DNA of 64,000 bases from Chondrus crispus (lineage: Eukaryota > Rhodophyta > Florideophyceae > Gigartinales > Gigartinaceae). The stretch spans positions 97,961-161,960 of the forward strand of contig NW_005179082.1 of assembly GCF_000350225.1 (NCBI RefSeq), in the 5' to 3' direction. Positions 41,369 through 51,961 of the stretch are shown piece by piece. The position numbers and the translations under genes are program-made. The notes beneath the pieces are model-generated. The model was given only the letters and a program-made list of their open reading frames with translations, ran no database searches and was not told the origin of the DNA. Positions within the stretch are counted from its first letter, which is position 1, and each line of letters opens with the position of its first letter.

Positions 41369-41881
41369 ATGCCGAGCGACGAAGCTGTCATTCTCCGTGA
41401 CAAATTGAAAGTCGCATTGCAAGACGCGCGAAGACTTTACGATGAGGAACTCATCGACGGAAACGAGTTTAAGGATCTCAAAGCCAATGAACTGGACAAG
41501 TATAAGGAGCAACTTGCCGCCCTCACGACCACTTCTATTTCACGTGCGGCAGAGGGCTCTCAACCGGACCCTCCGAATACCGAGAAGCTCATCTCCATGT
41601 CCACACCCGTGAGAAACCCCATGACCGGTCGCGTGCGCGTAGAGGCCCTGCGTCCGTCCCCATCCTTGTCCAATTCGCCTCCATCACCTCCGACCGTGCT
41701 GGGCGACCGCTTGAAACGCGGCAAGGACGAAGTCGTCTATGTTGACGCCAATACCTTCAAGAGACTCACAACGCCCCCAATATTTAGAAGACGATCAAGA
41801 AACAAGAGGAAAATTGTACTTCCTAGCGCTGAGTTGCAAGCCCTGCAAGGCCTGCACCAGGAGAAATCCAGTCTGGAGTAG
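41369..41881 (+). CDS. Small protein with SHOCT-like N-terminal helix pair
   Basis: A 170-residue intronless frame. The N-terminus LKVALQDARRLYDEELIDGN followed by EFKDLKANELDKY resembles the SHOCT pattern (L..L..LYD.G.I...EF...K...L), a short two-helix oligomerisation module. The middle is Pro/Ser-rich, and the C-terminus (FRRRSRNKRKIVLPSAELQA) is basic. No signal peptide or membrane segment. I do not recognise a family beyond the SHOCT resemblance. It may be a genuine lineage-specific gene or a transposon-derived ORF. A copy of TTCACTGTACATACCTCG, also present at the Tigger right border, lies just downstream at about 41916. Confidence 0.5.
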   Translation: MPSDEAVILRDKLKVALQDARRLYDEELIDGNEFKDLKANELDKYKEQLAALTTTSISRAAEGSQPDPPNTEKLISMSTPVRNPMTGRVRVEALRPSPSLSNSPPSPPTVLGDRLKRGKDEVVYVDANTFKRLTTPPIFRRRSRNKRKIVLPSAELQALQGLHQEKSSLE

Positions 41882-42159
41882 CAAAGATTCCTTTTTTGCA
41901 GAGACCGTCACCCTTCACTGTACATACCTCGCCTCATTCATGTCTTCGCACTATCCGCTGGGTGCCGACCCATCTCGACCGTAGTTTGCCGGGGGCCGAC
42001 CTTGGTTTTGAGGCATCATTTCGGGGGGCGCCGGCTGGACGACAAATTCGCGCAATACAAAGCAAAACGGGAGAGCACAAGGTCAGCAATTCTTTGCGGG
42101 CAGGGCTTGTGACTTTGAAATAGGGACAAGAATAGTGGCAGGTATTGAGACACATTGAC

Positions 42160-42921
42160 TTATTTAGGACTTACCATTCCTCTTCCATAGCCCGGCGGCG
42201 GTGGCATAGGCATCCCTGGTCGTACTCCGTTACCGTACGCCTGTGGCGCCGGTATCCCCAGTGGCGGAGCCATACCCCTTCCATACGCCGGCATAGGAGG
42301 ACCGCCGCGCCCATATGGAGGCGGCTGATAAAGTTGCGGGTTCGACGACAGTTGAGGTTGCATCGCTGCCAAACTCCCCCCGCCGAGTCCTGGCGCTGGA
42401 CCAGCGAGCCCTGGAGCTGCCATGCCGCGACCCATCGGCGAAGGTCGATCGGGTTGCGCGGTCAGACCAGCCGCCGTTGCGCTTCGCTTCCCTTTCTTGG
42501 GCGCCGGGGGAGACTCAACTGCAATCGAAACGACGCTTTCGCCCCGCAGAAGGACAAGGCCAAGGGCGCGCCTCTCTTCGGTTTCCTGTTGGAGGAGTAT
42601 CAATTCCACATGCGCATGACACGATCAGTAAAGACGCGAAAGTTGAGCAAAAATAGAGGCAATAGTTAGAGTGTTGTTTGCATGGCAGACGTAGCTTGCG
42701 TCCGGCAACGCATGAGGGGGTGCAGGAGGCTCAGAGTTGCAGGTGCGAACAAAACGTACCGCTTTCTTCGCCTTGCGAAACTCTTCGCAGTCGGCCAAGA
42801 CGACATTCATGTGCTTGTCAAAAGCGAGAAAGCGTCCGACGAGCGTGCGTCTATCATCCAGGGTGATTCGCATGCGGTAGTTGATAAACTGCAGCATTTT
42901 GCTGCTTTTTGTGAGCGACAT
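42160..42921 (-). CDS. SNRPB: SmB core spliceosomal protein (spliced)
   Basis: Exon 1 42921-42760 and exon 2 42585-42160, around a 174-bp intron (GTACGT...CAACAG), encode 195 residues. Sm motif 1 is [20 protein letters not shown] plus [20 protein letters not shown]. Across the splice the chain reads [20 protein letters not shown], then [11 protein letters not shown] (Sm motif 2), the standard SmB order. The tail is Gly/Pro/Tyr-rich with PPGYGRGM-type repeats, like SmB/B' tails. Known role: part of the heptameric Sm ring on U1, U2, U4 and U5 snRNAs. GTAAGT overlaps the last codons (after GRGM), so a further 3' intron is possible; the in-frame stop at 42160-42162 is the simplest end. Confidence 0.95.
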
Positions 42922-43418
42922 GATTCAGCGGATCCTCGTCGTGCAAGCTGAATTGCGCCGTGGTTGTATCTGGTGTGCGAAAACGGAACTTCAGACACGC
43001 GCAGGGGGAGAGAGCGAGAGAGAGAACAGTCCCGGATTGTCGACCAAGTCGGATAGATCTGGTGTCCAGACTTCGGTTTGGTACAAGGCGGGGTTTGGGT
43101 TGTTGTGCTCCAGAGCGGGTAGTGATCCACGTCGAACACAGCAATTGTGTTGGTCCACCGTAGCACTCTGCCATGGTGGGCGTACAGTACATGGGCAAAA
43201 TTGGGAAAGTATTTCTGTTTTTTAATTAAATTCGTAAGCTCAAAAAGGCACGGTAGAGCGACATCGAATGCTCTGCTCGCCTTCGCGCCCAGAGCTCCCC
43301 CGTTGAGCAAGGATGGAGGATAGAGACGCGATAGCCACCATGAGACGAAGACGCACAATGGTTCGCCACACGTACGCCTCCAAGTAGTAGCCCTTCAGCG
43401 CTTAACTCCTTGGCAGAA

Positions 43419-44913
43419 ATGTCATTCTCAAGACATGCACGGGCGCTCGGGTTGCGACGGTTTGCTTCCCGCCGACGCGGCCCGCAGAACTGGATTGGCG
43501 AAAGAGGTGACAAAGAAGAGGTGTAAGATAAATCCTTCCACAACTCTACACAGGCGAAAAAATGATTTCTCTCCCAGTCTAACATAGCCATCCACTCACC
43601 ACGCCCCGGCAGACGTCCAGAAAAGCTGCGCGAAATCGTGCGCGAGCTCAAGGCGGAAGCGCGGCGGCAGGGGCTGGACCTAGTTGGCGTGACATCGCCA
43701 CGCGCATCGTCGCGTTTTAAGCAGTACGAGGAATGGCTCGCAAAAGGGTAAGCTTGCCTCCCCGCGCCCTGCGCAAGCTCTGCCCGCCACGTCAATTCGT
43801 TCGCTAACACGACACACAACATGCACCCAGCCGCGCAGCTACCACGGCGAGCTGGACTACATGTCGCGGGCGGACCGCGTTGCGCGGCGGCGCGACCCGT
43901 CAATAATCCTGCCGCGCGTGCAGTCGGTGATCATGGTGGGGATGTACTACTGGCCGGGGTCCTCCGGCTTCCCGTGGCTGCACGCCGCCGCGCAGCACCC
44001 GGGCGGCGGGCGGGCGGCGGCGGGGCGGACGGGCGCGTCCGGACGCTACGCGCAGGACCGCGGGGTGGTGTCGAGCTATGCGTGGGGCGCGGACTACCAC
44101 GGGGTGCTCGGCGGGCGTCTGAAGCGGCTGGGCGCGCACCTGAATGCGGTGGCCGGCGGGGTGGGCCGGTTCTACGTGGACACCGGGGCGATTCTGGAGC
44201 GCGACTTTGCCGAGCGCGCGGGGCTGGGGTTTGTGGGGAAGAATTCGCTCGTGATCCACCCGCGCGGCGGCAGCGGCTTCTTCATCGGCGAGCTGTTCTC
44301 CACCGTTGCGCTGCCGCGCGACGGCGACGAGGACGCCGGCGTGGTGCCGCGCGGGAAGGGGAAGCCCGGGTGCGGCGCGTGCTCCAAGTGCAGGGTGGCG
44401 TGCCCCACGGGGGCGATTGTGCAGGACTACCAGGTCGATGCGCGACGGTGCATTAGCTACTTGACGATCGAGCTCAAGGGGGCGATCCCCGTGGGCCTGC
44501 GGCGCGGGGTCGGGAATAGGGTGTATGGGTGCGACATCTGCCAGTTGGTGTGCCCGTGGAACCGAGTGGAGTGGGGAAAGAAGGCGGCGCCGCGAGGAGG
44601 GTACTCGCCGATGTTCGGGAGCGTCGCGGAGGACGTGGCGACGCCGCGGCTTACCGAGCTTGTGTGCATGAGCGACGAAGAGTTTGAGCAGAGGTTTCGA
44701 GAGTCGGCCGTGTATAGGATAGGCAGGGAGCGGATGGCGCGCAACGCAGCGGTCGCGCTGGGCAACGTCGGCGGGCGGGACGAGCTGGCCGTCGTGGAGG
44801 AGGTGGCGAGGCGCGACGGCAGCGAGCTGGTTAGAGAGCACGCGCAGTGGGCGGCGCGGGAGATCCGTGACAGGCTCGCCCGTGGGGGGGGGGGGGGGGG
44901 GGTGGGTGGATAA
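43419..44913 (+). CDS. queG: Epoxyqueuosine reductase QueG-like, eukaryotic, spliced
   Basis: Predicted exons 43419-43520, 43578-43747 and 43839-44913 (introns GTGTAA...CCCAG, 57 bp, and GTAAGC...GCGCAG, 91 bp) give 448 residues. Exons 2 and 3 are secure: splicing makes EEWLAKGYHGELDYMSR, the QueG N-terminal signature. Exon 1 is inferred; it supplies MSFSRHARALGLRRFASRRR, an organelle-type presequence. Cobalamin-binding/catalytic region: YVDTGAILERDFAERAGLGF, then VGKNSLVIHP. Two 4Fe-4S sites follow: CGACSKCRVACP with C at the later ISYLT segment, and CDICQLVCPWN. The C-terminus has a HEAT-like helix (RNAAVALGNVGG). Known bacterial role: reduces epoxyqueuosine to queuosine in tRNA wobble position 34. 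Most eukaryotes import queuine instead, so this gene suggests acquisition from bacteria or the plastid ancestor. The last residues are a poly-Gly stretch from a G19 tract. Confidence 0.9.
44884..44902. repeat. G19 homopolymer in the QueG C-terminus
   Basis: Nineteen G in a row inside the last codons, 26 bases before the 524-N gap. Length error here would change the C-terminal residues and stop. Confidence 0.95.
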
Positions 44914-44928
44914 AAAAAATTAAGGTGT

Positions 44929-45452
44929 NNNNNNNNNNNNNNNNNNNNNNNNNNNNNNNNNNNNNNNNNNNNNNNNNNNNNNNNNNNNNNNNNNNNNNNN
45001 NNNNNNNNNNNNNNNNNNNNNNNNNNNNNNNNNNNNNNNNNNNNNNNNNNNNNNNNNNNNNNNNNNNNNNNNNNNNNNNNNNNNNNNNNNNNNNNNNNNN
45101 NNNNNNNNNNNNNNNNNNNNNNNNNNNNNNNNNNNNNNNNNNNNNNNNNNNNNNNNNNNNNNNNNNNNNNNNNNNNNNNNNNNNNNNNNNNNNNNNNNNN
45201 NNNNNNNNNNNNNNNNNNNNNNNNNNNNNNNNNNNNNNNNNNNNNNNNNNNNNNNNNNNNNNNNNNNNNNNNNNNNNNNNNNNNNNNNNNNNNNNNNNNN
45301 NNNNNNNNNNNNNNNNNNNNNNNNNNNNNNNNNNNNNNNNNNNNNNNNNNNNNNNNNNNNNNNNNNNNNNNNNNNNNNNNNNNNNNNNNNNNNNNNNNNN
45401 NNNNNNNNNNNNNNNNNNNNNNNNNNNNNNNNNNNNNNNNNNNNNNNNNNNN
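44929..45452. other. Assembly gap (524 N)
   Basis: A 524-base N run. Its non-round length suggests an estimated gap. It removes the 5' part of the MIT-PRONE gene. Confidence 1.
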
Positions 45453-48034
45453 CCGAGTCGGCCCCCGTCACCCCCGCCAAGACCCGCCCCGCGCGCGCCG
45501 CCCCGCGCCCGCAGACCAAGACCCAGGCGCAGCTGGCCGCCTTCCTCAAGGCCGGCTCGAGCCCGGATGCCGCGAAGCGCCGCACCTCGCCGCGCGACAA
45601 CCCCAACGCTTCGGTCGGCTCGCTCATCCAGAAGTGGTCCGCCCAGCCGCGCGTGCGCCACGACCGCGTCCCGTTCCAGGAGCGCGACCTGCAGAAGGTC
45701 GAGGACGCGCCCAAGAAGGCCCTCGTCGACTCCGTCGACACCTTCGGATCCAGCTCCGTCGAGCTCGACCACGCCATCCCCAAGACCGACCCTGGCCCGA
45801 GCCTGCGCGCCTTCGCCTCACGGTTGGGTCAGAGCAAGCCCGCCGCCCAGCCCCTCGCCGTCGCCGCCGCCGCAGTCAACACGGGAGACCAGAACCTCCG
45901 CGATATGGTCGCACGCGGCCTGCAGAGCCAGGCCACCCTGCTTGGCCCCGCCCGCTCCAGCCCCGCCAGCTCCAGCCCCGCGCGGGGCCCGCCGCATCAG
46001 GTCATCGAGGGCGCTTCGGTCATCGACGCCCGCCGCAAGTCGGGCCCTTCCTCGCCCCCTCTCATCTCCGTCGCTAGGGAGTTGCAGGTCGATTCTCAGT
46101 CCCCGTCGCCGCAGCCACGCCAGGGTGAACACCCCGCGCAGACGGGGCACGCGCCCACCGATGGCGACTGGGGCGCGGGTGACGTGTACATCCGTGAGCT
46201 GTTTTCAGAGGCCGAAGACACGGCCGAACGCGCCGTGCAGTGCGACGAGAACGAGGAGTACTTTGAGGCCTTTGAGCTGTACTGGGTAGTCGTCGACCTC
46301 TATTACAAGGTCATTCCGTTCCTCACTCCGGAGGAAGGCGGCGATGTGCACGAGCGCATCAAGATGTACACGAGGCGTTGCGAGGCTATTCGCGAAGCTT
46401 TCGAGGATGACCCGGAGGGACAGGATGAGATTCAAGTCCGCATCGCCGATGCCACCCTCGTGTCGGCCCAGAAGCAGGACCAGATTCAGGAGAGCTTCAA
46501 CGCAGGCATGTGGAATGCCCATTTGGGCATCGCAGAGAATGTCGAGCAGGACGCATCATCGTATACTTATGTCCAGGAACGCGCTCCTAATGAAGAGTCG
46601 CCAACGTCTGTGGAGGGAACTGCTTTCCAATATGCTGCGCCTGAAAACAGTGGAGCGGCTGAAAAGAGTGCCATCGCTGAACGTGAGATGTCTGCACTAC
46701 AAGCAAACCGATTCCCCGATTACTCCAACACCAAGCCTTTGGCGGCTATACCAGAAGCACCTCGAAACCCGACCGCCGTTTCCCTCTCCGCATCTACGAA
46801 AGCCCACCGCAACAGCTTGAGTCGACCGATCTCGCGCAGCGCTGTGCGTGCGTCGACGAGTTCCGTCTCCCGTGAGCGTGTCGCTGAGATGCAAGAAAGG
46901 GTACAGGTCATGCAGGCGTGCTTAAATAATTTTACAGTCAAGAGAAAACACTTGGGTCCCGCTCGCGCCTTGGAGCTACACGTGACCACGTTGAATGCAA
47001 ACACGTTTGGAGACTTGAAAAAATTGGCCCCGTTAGCTCCGGAACTTGAGCACAAATGGGCAACAGAGCTTGAGGTACTTTTGTCTATGTTACAGGAGAT
47101 TAAGGAAGTGCGTCCAGGTGTTGGGTATGCGCTGAGGGATGATATTTCGCGTCATCTTCCGGCGTTAGAGAGATGTGATCGTAGCGTTCGAAAGACGATG
47201 CGGTCCTTCGGTGCACTCGACGGCCATGTATCGTATGTGGAGCGTGAAACTGCGACGAATTCAGCCAGAAGTGGAAGGAGTCGACGACGGTGGTGGGTGA
47301 AGGTCCCGGTTGTCGTGAAAGGTGGCCTTCCGCCTGATGTGTTACGAATTGTAGAAGAGGCAGAACAGGAGATGCGAGGAGTTTTCAAAGTTTGTCATGA
47401 AATTAACGTAGAGGTTGTGAAATCTATGCCAGTACCGCAATCATTTGTCGAGGGGCTTCCGAAGCACGCACGATCGCTGATCCAGAAGGAACTGAAGGAA
47501 GGCCTGACTACTTGGGGTATGTTCAAGGTATCCGACTACATGAAAGATCGAAACCTGTGGAACAAGGATAACGCCAAGGACATCACGTCAAGCTTAGAAA
47601 AAGTGGCCCTCATCTGGGAAGCGAAGACATCGAACAAATCGTTCCTTAGCCGAACGTTTGACATTCGCGGTGAGCGGTTCCATCAGGCGATGACAGCATT
47701 CCGACGCTGTCAGAACGCGATCAGGGATCTCCGACGTGAGTGGCCGACCATGCAACACACGGATCTGGACATGGCGAAAATCCAGCATAACGAAGACATT
47801 GGGCACGCTGGCCTCGAAGCGTATTCCCGTGCACTCGAGTCTCGGGCGTATCGACTTCTGACTCGAATCCGCGAGCTTCTCGACGCAAACGAGGAGGAAA
47901 ATGCACCGAGCGTGTCACCATCTAGCTTAGGCAACAAGCCGCGCCCGGCAGGCCGCAGCAAGGCGATTGAGAGAAAGGACAGCCGGGGGCTGCGACAACA
48001 TGCGCAAGCGCAAAGCAATCGGACGCGAGGCTAA
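45453..48034 (+). CDS. MIT-domain plus PRONE-like Rho/Rop-GEF protein, 5' partial
   Basis: The frame is open from the gap edge to the stop (859 visible residues); the start lies in the gap. The N-terminal part is Ala/Pro/Arg-rich. A MIT-like three-helix segment is at about 46178-46408 (AEDTAERAVQCDENEEYFEA, FELYWVVVDLYYK, ERIKMYTRRCEAIREAF). From about 46900 to 47890 lies a PRONE-like domain: MQACLNNFTVKRKHLGPARA, RRWWVKVPVVVKGGLPPD, MPVPQSFVEGLPKHARSLI and LEKVALIWEAK match the plant 'WW.P...P..GL', 'EIPESY...LPK.GR' and final helix signatures. Known role of PRONE in plants: nucleotide exchange on ROP GTPases at the plasma membrane. MIT domains bind ESCRT-III tails. Linking the two is inference: membrane-remodelling-coupled Rho activation. 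The C-terminal tail is basic and low in complexity. Confidence 0.78.
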
Positions 48035-51000
48035 TATTTGGTACCGGGAAAGAGCTTTGGCTTTTGACGCCAATCGGCGATGAGTGTATGAATTAGGTTA
48101 TGTATGAAGTTAGGGACTGGACCCGGTCGTGGGCCGATTTGTAGAAACAGGGGGTGAAAGCTTTACTGAGATTGAAGAAAGAGTTATTTTGGCTTCTCGT
48201 GGTTATGGAAAGTTTTGCATTGATCGCGTTACGCTACAGTCTACGATGACAGAACGTGCAAGTAGAGCAGCTAGACTGTAGAGCCCGACGAACAGATGTC
48301 TGATCAAACAATGCGGACATTATGGGTGTTGGGTGTTTTTAAACGCGTTTTGCATGACACGATGGATCAGGTTGTCGCTCTGTGCTGCGTGAGACGACGT
48401 GGGTGTGGTGTGAGGGATCAGGGTTCAGGGTTGCAACAATCATGAGGGCGCGATTGTGGAGGACACGTTGAGCCCCTCATAACGTGCCGACAACCCATCC
48501 TGCATTGCAAAAATATCGCGACAGCATGTCTAATTGTGCTGTGCCGGTTTTGAAACAGAATCCCCCCCCCCCCCCTCACATAACTGAAAGAGTTGTTGTT
48601 GGGCAGCAGTGCTGACCAACAATGGTGCTGCCTGGCAGGCACTGTTGTAGCACCGCTGATGGCGAGTCACCCTTGGGTGAAGAGAGGGGTCAAGGGAGGG
48701 GTGAAAAGAGGGGGCCCTCTGTTGTTTATGGCCTGGTACACGTGTCAGGGGGCAGCGAATACTAAGATTATTGATCACGGTCTTGGGATCAAAAATCAAA
48801 TTCCCCACTTCCGCTTCTGATTGGGCCCGCCAGCCCGCATGCGCCGTGTGATTCGTCTCTGCTGTGCCGTGACGAGATTGGTCATGTGACTGCTTCACAG
48901 AGTTCACAGAGATACCCTCCTGGCTCGTGAAGCCTGTAACAGGCTGTCCCGCAATCAGCTTGCCCTTCTCCAACACCTCCCGCATCTCCATCGTGCCTCG
49001 CGCATGTGCTTTTTTAAGAAAGGCCCAAGCTGCTCCCTCCACTTGCACAAACACAAAGTCTTACGACTGCCACTCTCACGGGATCATCTCGCTACTTGTC
49101 TAGTCTCGCTTTCGTTCAGCATTATTACCTCCTCAATGGAGGCGTCCTACTCGTGAGAATGTCGAAGAGTTGCACACTTGAACCACCAGTTTACAAATAT
49201 CTGCGCATGCCGATCTCCATGTGTCTATCTCTCTAGATACTGCCTTACGTTTCGAACTTCTTCGATTCTGGTTCTGCGAAATCCTCTTTCTCACCCCACG
49301 CTGCCAGAAGCCGGTCGCACTGAAGTCAATGCATTAGAACGAATACTACTGTACTCGCCTCTCATCTTCAAATGACCTCAGTGCGCTTCTCTTCCAGTAA
49401 ACGACTGAGGCTTTACTTTCACCCCCCCCATTCTAAATGCCGCAGAAGTCAATCGCTAGATTCCACCTCAACTGTTGTTACACGCACGAATCACCACTTT
49501 TCGAAACCACGACAGCCTTCTCAGCACCTGCCGCCACCATCAACGTACCGGAGCAAGCCCGAGATCCCATCCATCTCTTTTGCCTTCACAGTGCTCAACT
49601 CTCCCAAAACCCATCTCCTCTCCTGGGCCCCGGCCCACTCTTCACGCCTTCCCCCCGGCCAAACCAGATCACGCAACCCGCTTACACATAGAGACTTGCA
49701 GTCACACCCGTACACGCGTAGCGCACAACGAATCTACCCGCACCTGCGCAACAACCTGCACGCGTGGGGCATCGTCCCGGCGCCTCTTTGCCTGTTGTCA
49801 TCAGTGCGCGTCTTTCCGCGCGCTTCGAATAGGCTTGCGTCCGTCGACAAGGGTTTTGCGCAAAAGAAAACGGCGCCGGCCTTGCTGCGGGCGGCCCTAC
49901 AAAACAGCGGCAAAAAGTATCACCCTTTCCTTTCACATCGCCCTCCGGGCCATGGCGTAGCTCTCGTCCGGCCCGACGCGCGGGGCGCTCGCGCGGGCGG
50001 CGCGACGGAGCAGGATTGCGTGCGCGCGCAGACAGATCATGAACGGGCTAGCTTGCGACCGCAGGGCGTGGAAAGGGGCAGATCACGCGAATAAAGGAGC
50101 GTCGGTGAGGGTTGCGGTGGCCGTGTGTGTGTGAGGTATGGCAGATCCTGATGTGGGGGTGCGTAGATTAGGAACCACTTCCAATGATGGGGCAACCGAA
50201 TATACTGTAGAGCAGCCCTACTGGTGGTGGAGTCATGCGGGGACTGTGGAGAGTGAAAAAGCACAATAAGATTGATCCTGTAACGCCGTTAGGCGTTAGT
50301 AGTCGTCCGGGATGGGGGATCTGAGGGAGAGCTGGGGGGCTAAATTGCGGGTATGTTTGTTGAGAAGCCCCGACGCCTCGCGTCGGGGCAGGGGATGGGA
50401 AAGGGCCTTACATTTTGTTTGGGGTATGCGGGGCGCGGGTTGTTGTGGGGAGCTGTATTTTTGGAAAAGGGATTTGCATCGGGAATTCGAATAGGGAGGG
50501 GGAGCGGGGGAGCGTGACCGGGGACGAAATTGAAAAGCATTGGGAGCGTTTGTTGACTGTTGAGTGGGGACTGGGGATGCCGGGTTTGGGGAGATGCGAA
50601 AGTTAGTTGATGCTAGTTTTAAAAATTGTAACGGAGAGGTGCGGTTTGGATTGAGGCCAAAGAAGCCACTGTTGAGACTGTACATAGGGAAAAGAGAGGG
50701 GTTTAACAGTTGTTGCGGGTTGTTGAATGCAAGGTTTTAAGTTGAATGTCGGTGAAGATTGAGAATGACAAAGTGGCGGGAGGAAAAGGGCGAGGGGGTG
50801 GAGGTAAGTTGAGTGCAGGATGAGAAGGTTGACTGAAAATGGGAGCAGAGGTTGCGGGGGTAATGATCCGTAAATGGTGGTGTTCGATTGGGCAGATGTG
50901 CTCAAAGCTGGGTGTGTCTGCGTGACAGAGATGCAATGGTGGCGTAGATTTACGAGATGCAAATGCAAAGCTCAAAAATGCATCATGTTGCTCCCGCCAA

Positions 51001-51961
51001 CGCATCCAGAATGCAAGGGGAACGAAGGGGACCGAAAAATTTAAGTTTTTAAATCCTCACGCGAATTTCATGGCGCAAGGTAATAAATAAAATAAATAAA
51101 TACCCGACCTCGGGCTCAAACGGGCTTTATGCCTGTGGTCGGAATTATTCGCCTGCCGGGCTCGGGGTGCGCAAAAGGCTCTCGGGGTAACTCCCGGGGC
51201 CCGCCACGCAATCTGTTGTCCCGTTGCCAGGGGTGCCTAACGGCCCCGGCGGGTTTGAATGCAAGCGGCGCGCCCCGCGAGACCCGTTGCAACGGCCCGG
51301 CGAATGGATCTGTCACGCGGGTTGCCGTCCTCTTTCAGCCACGCCGCGTCTTTAACATGCGAGGCGGGATCTTTGCTGGACGCCCTGTGTACCGTGTGCA
51401 GCGGGGCGGGATGTCTTTTCTGAGCAATACGCGCCCGGTGAGGCCGTGGGACGCCCGGTGGATTTAAGACGCGGCGGGCGTTTTGTCTTGGCTCAACCGC
51501 TTTGTGTCTGGCTGTGCGCTGCCGGCGCCTCGCTGTGCGCCTTGCGAAGCGGACGTGTCGATCACGCGGCCGTGATGTCACAGCTGCCCATCACGCACCA
51601 TCGACTCTGAGCATCGTTCGTTGGCCCCTCCCTCCGTCTGTCTGCGCTCTCAATTCGCTCTCGCGGCCTCCCTGTCCCTGTCGTGTCGCTATTTTCTTAC
51701 TCCATTTACACCGGATCATCTCGGACTTGCGCATTTTGCCACTCGTTTTTTTGGCTCAATTCCGTCAACTCAGCCATTAATACTTTACATCCACCTTGCA
51801 ACACCTCCACAACCTCACCTGCCCCCCTCCACCACTCCACTTCTCCTTCTCCTCAACAACCCGTCCTCCTTCGCAGAGCCTCGAACAACATACACATTCC
51901 ATTGCTGTTGCCCCCCCCCTCCAACTGCCTTGTCATCTCTTCCTTCTCTGCATCCCCCTAA
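48035..51961. other. Long intergenic stretch (3.9 kb)
   Basis: No secure gene. A minus-strand frame at 48530-49054 begins with about 50 protein-like residues (MREVLEKGKLIAGQPVTGFT and SQEGISVNSV) that recall the end of DJ-1/PfpI-family proteins; the remainder is junk-like, so at most a gene relic. The plus-strand frame 49372-50094 is Ser/Pro/Arg-rich and unconvincing. 51110-51480 is a GC-rich, highly pairable island (see findings). 51600-51960 is pyrimidine-rich and is probably the promoter/5' UTR of the homeodomain gene. Confidence 0.4.

Noticed and set aside
41934-42155. Extra 3' exon of SmB after the GTAAGT at the end of the tail
   Set aside because: A possible acceptor exists, but the downstream frame lacks the Gly/Pro repeat character; kept only as a caveat.
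43900-44841. 313-codon minus-strand frame over QueG
   Set aside because: Antisense shadow of a GC-rich coding region; QueG on the plus strand has all catalytic motifs.
44831-45783. Long minus-strand frames across the 524-N gap
   Set aside because: They are open only because N codons cannot be stops. The visible parts are antisense to the MIT-PRONE and QueG genes and have biased composition.
48530-49054. DJ-1/PfpI-family gene
   Set aside because: Only about 40 residues resemble the family tail; the active-site Cys region is absent and the remainder is repeat-like.
49372-50094. 240-codon plus-strand frame
   Set aside because: Ser/Pro/Arg/His-rich throughout, no motif, overlapped by an equally long frame in another register; looks like a pyrimidine-rich spacer.
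51110-51480. SRP RNA, RNase P RNA or U-snRNA
   Set aside because: None of the conserved motifs I know for these RNAs could be located; left as an unexplained GC island.
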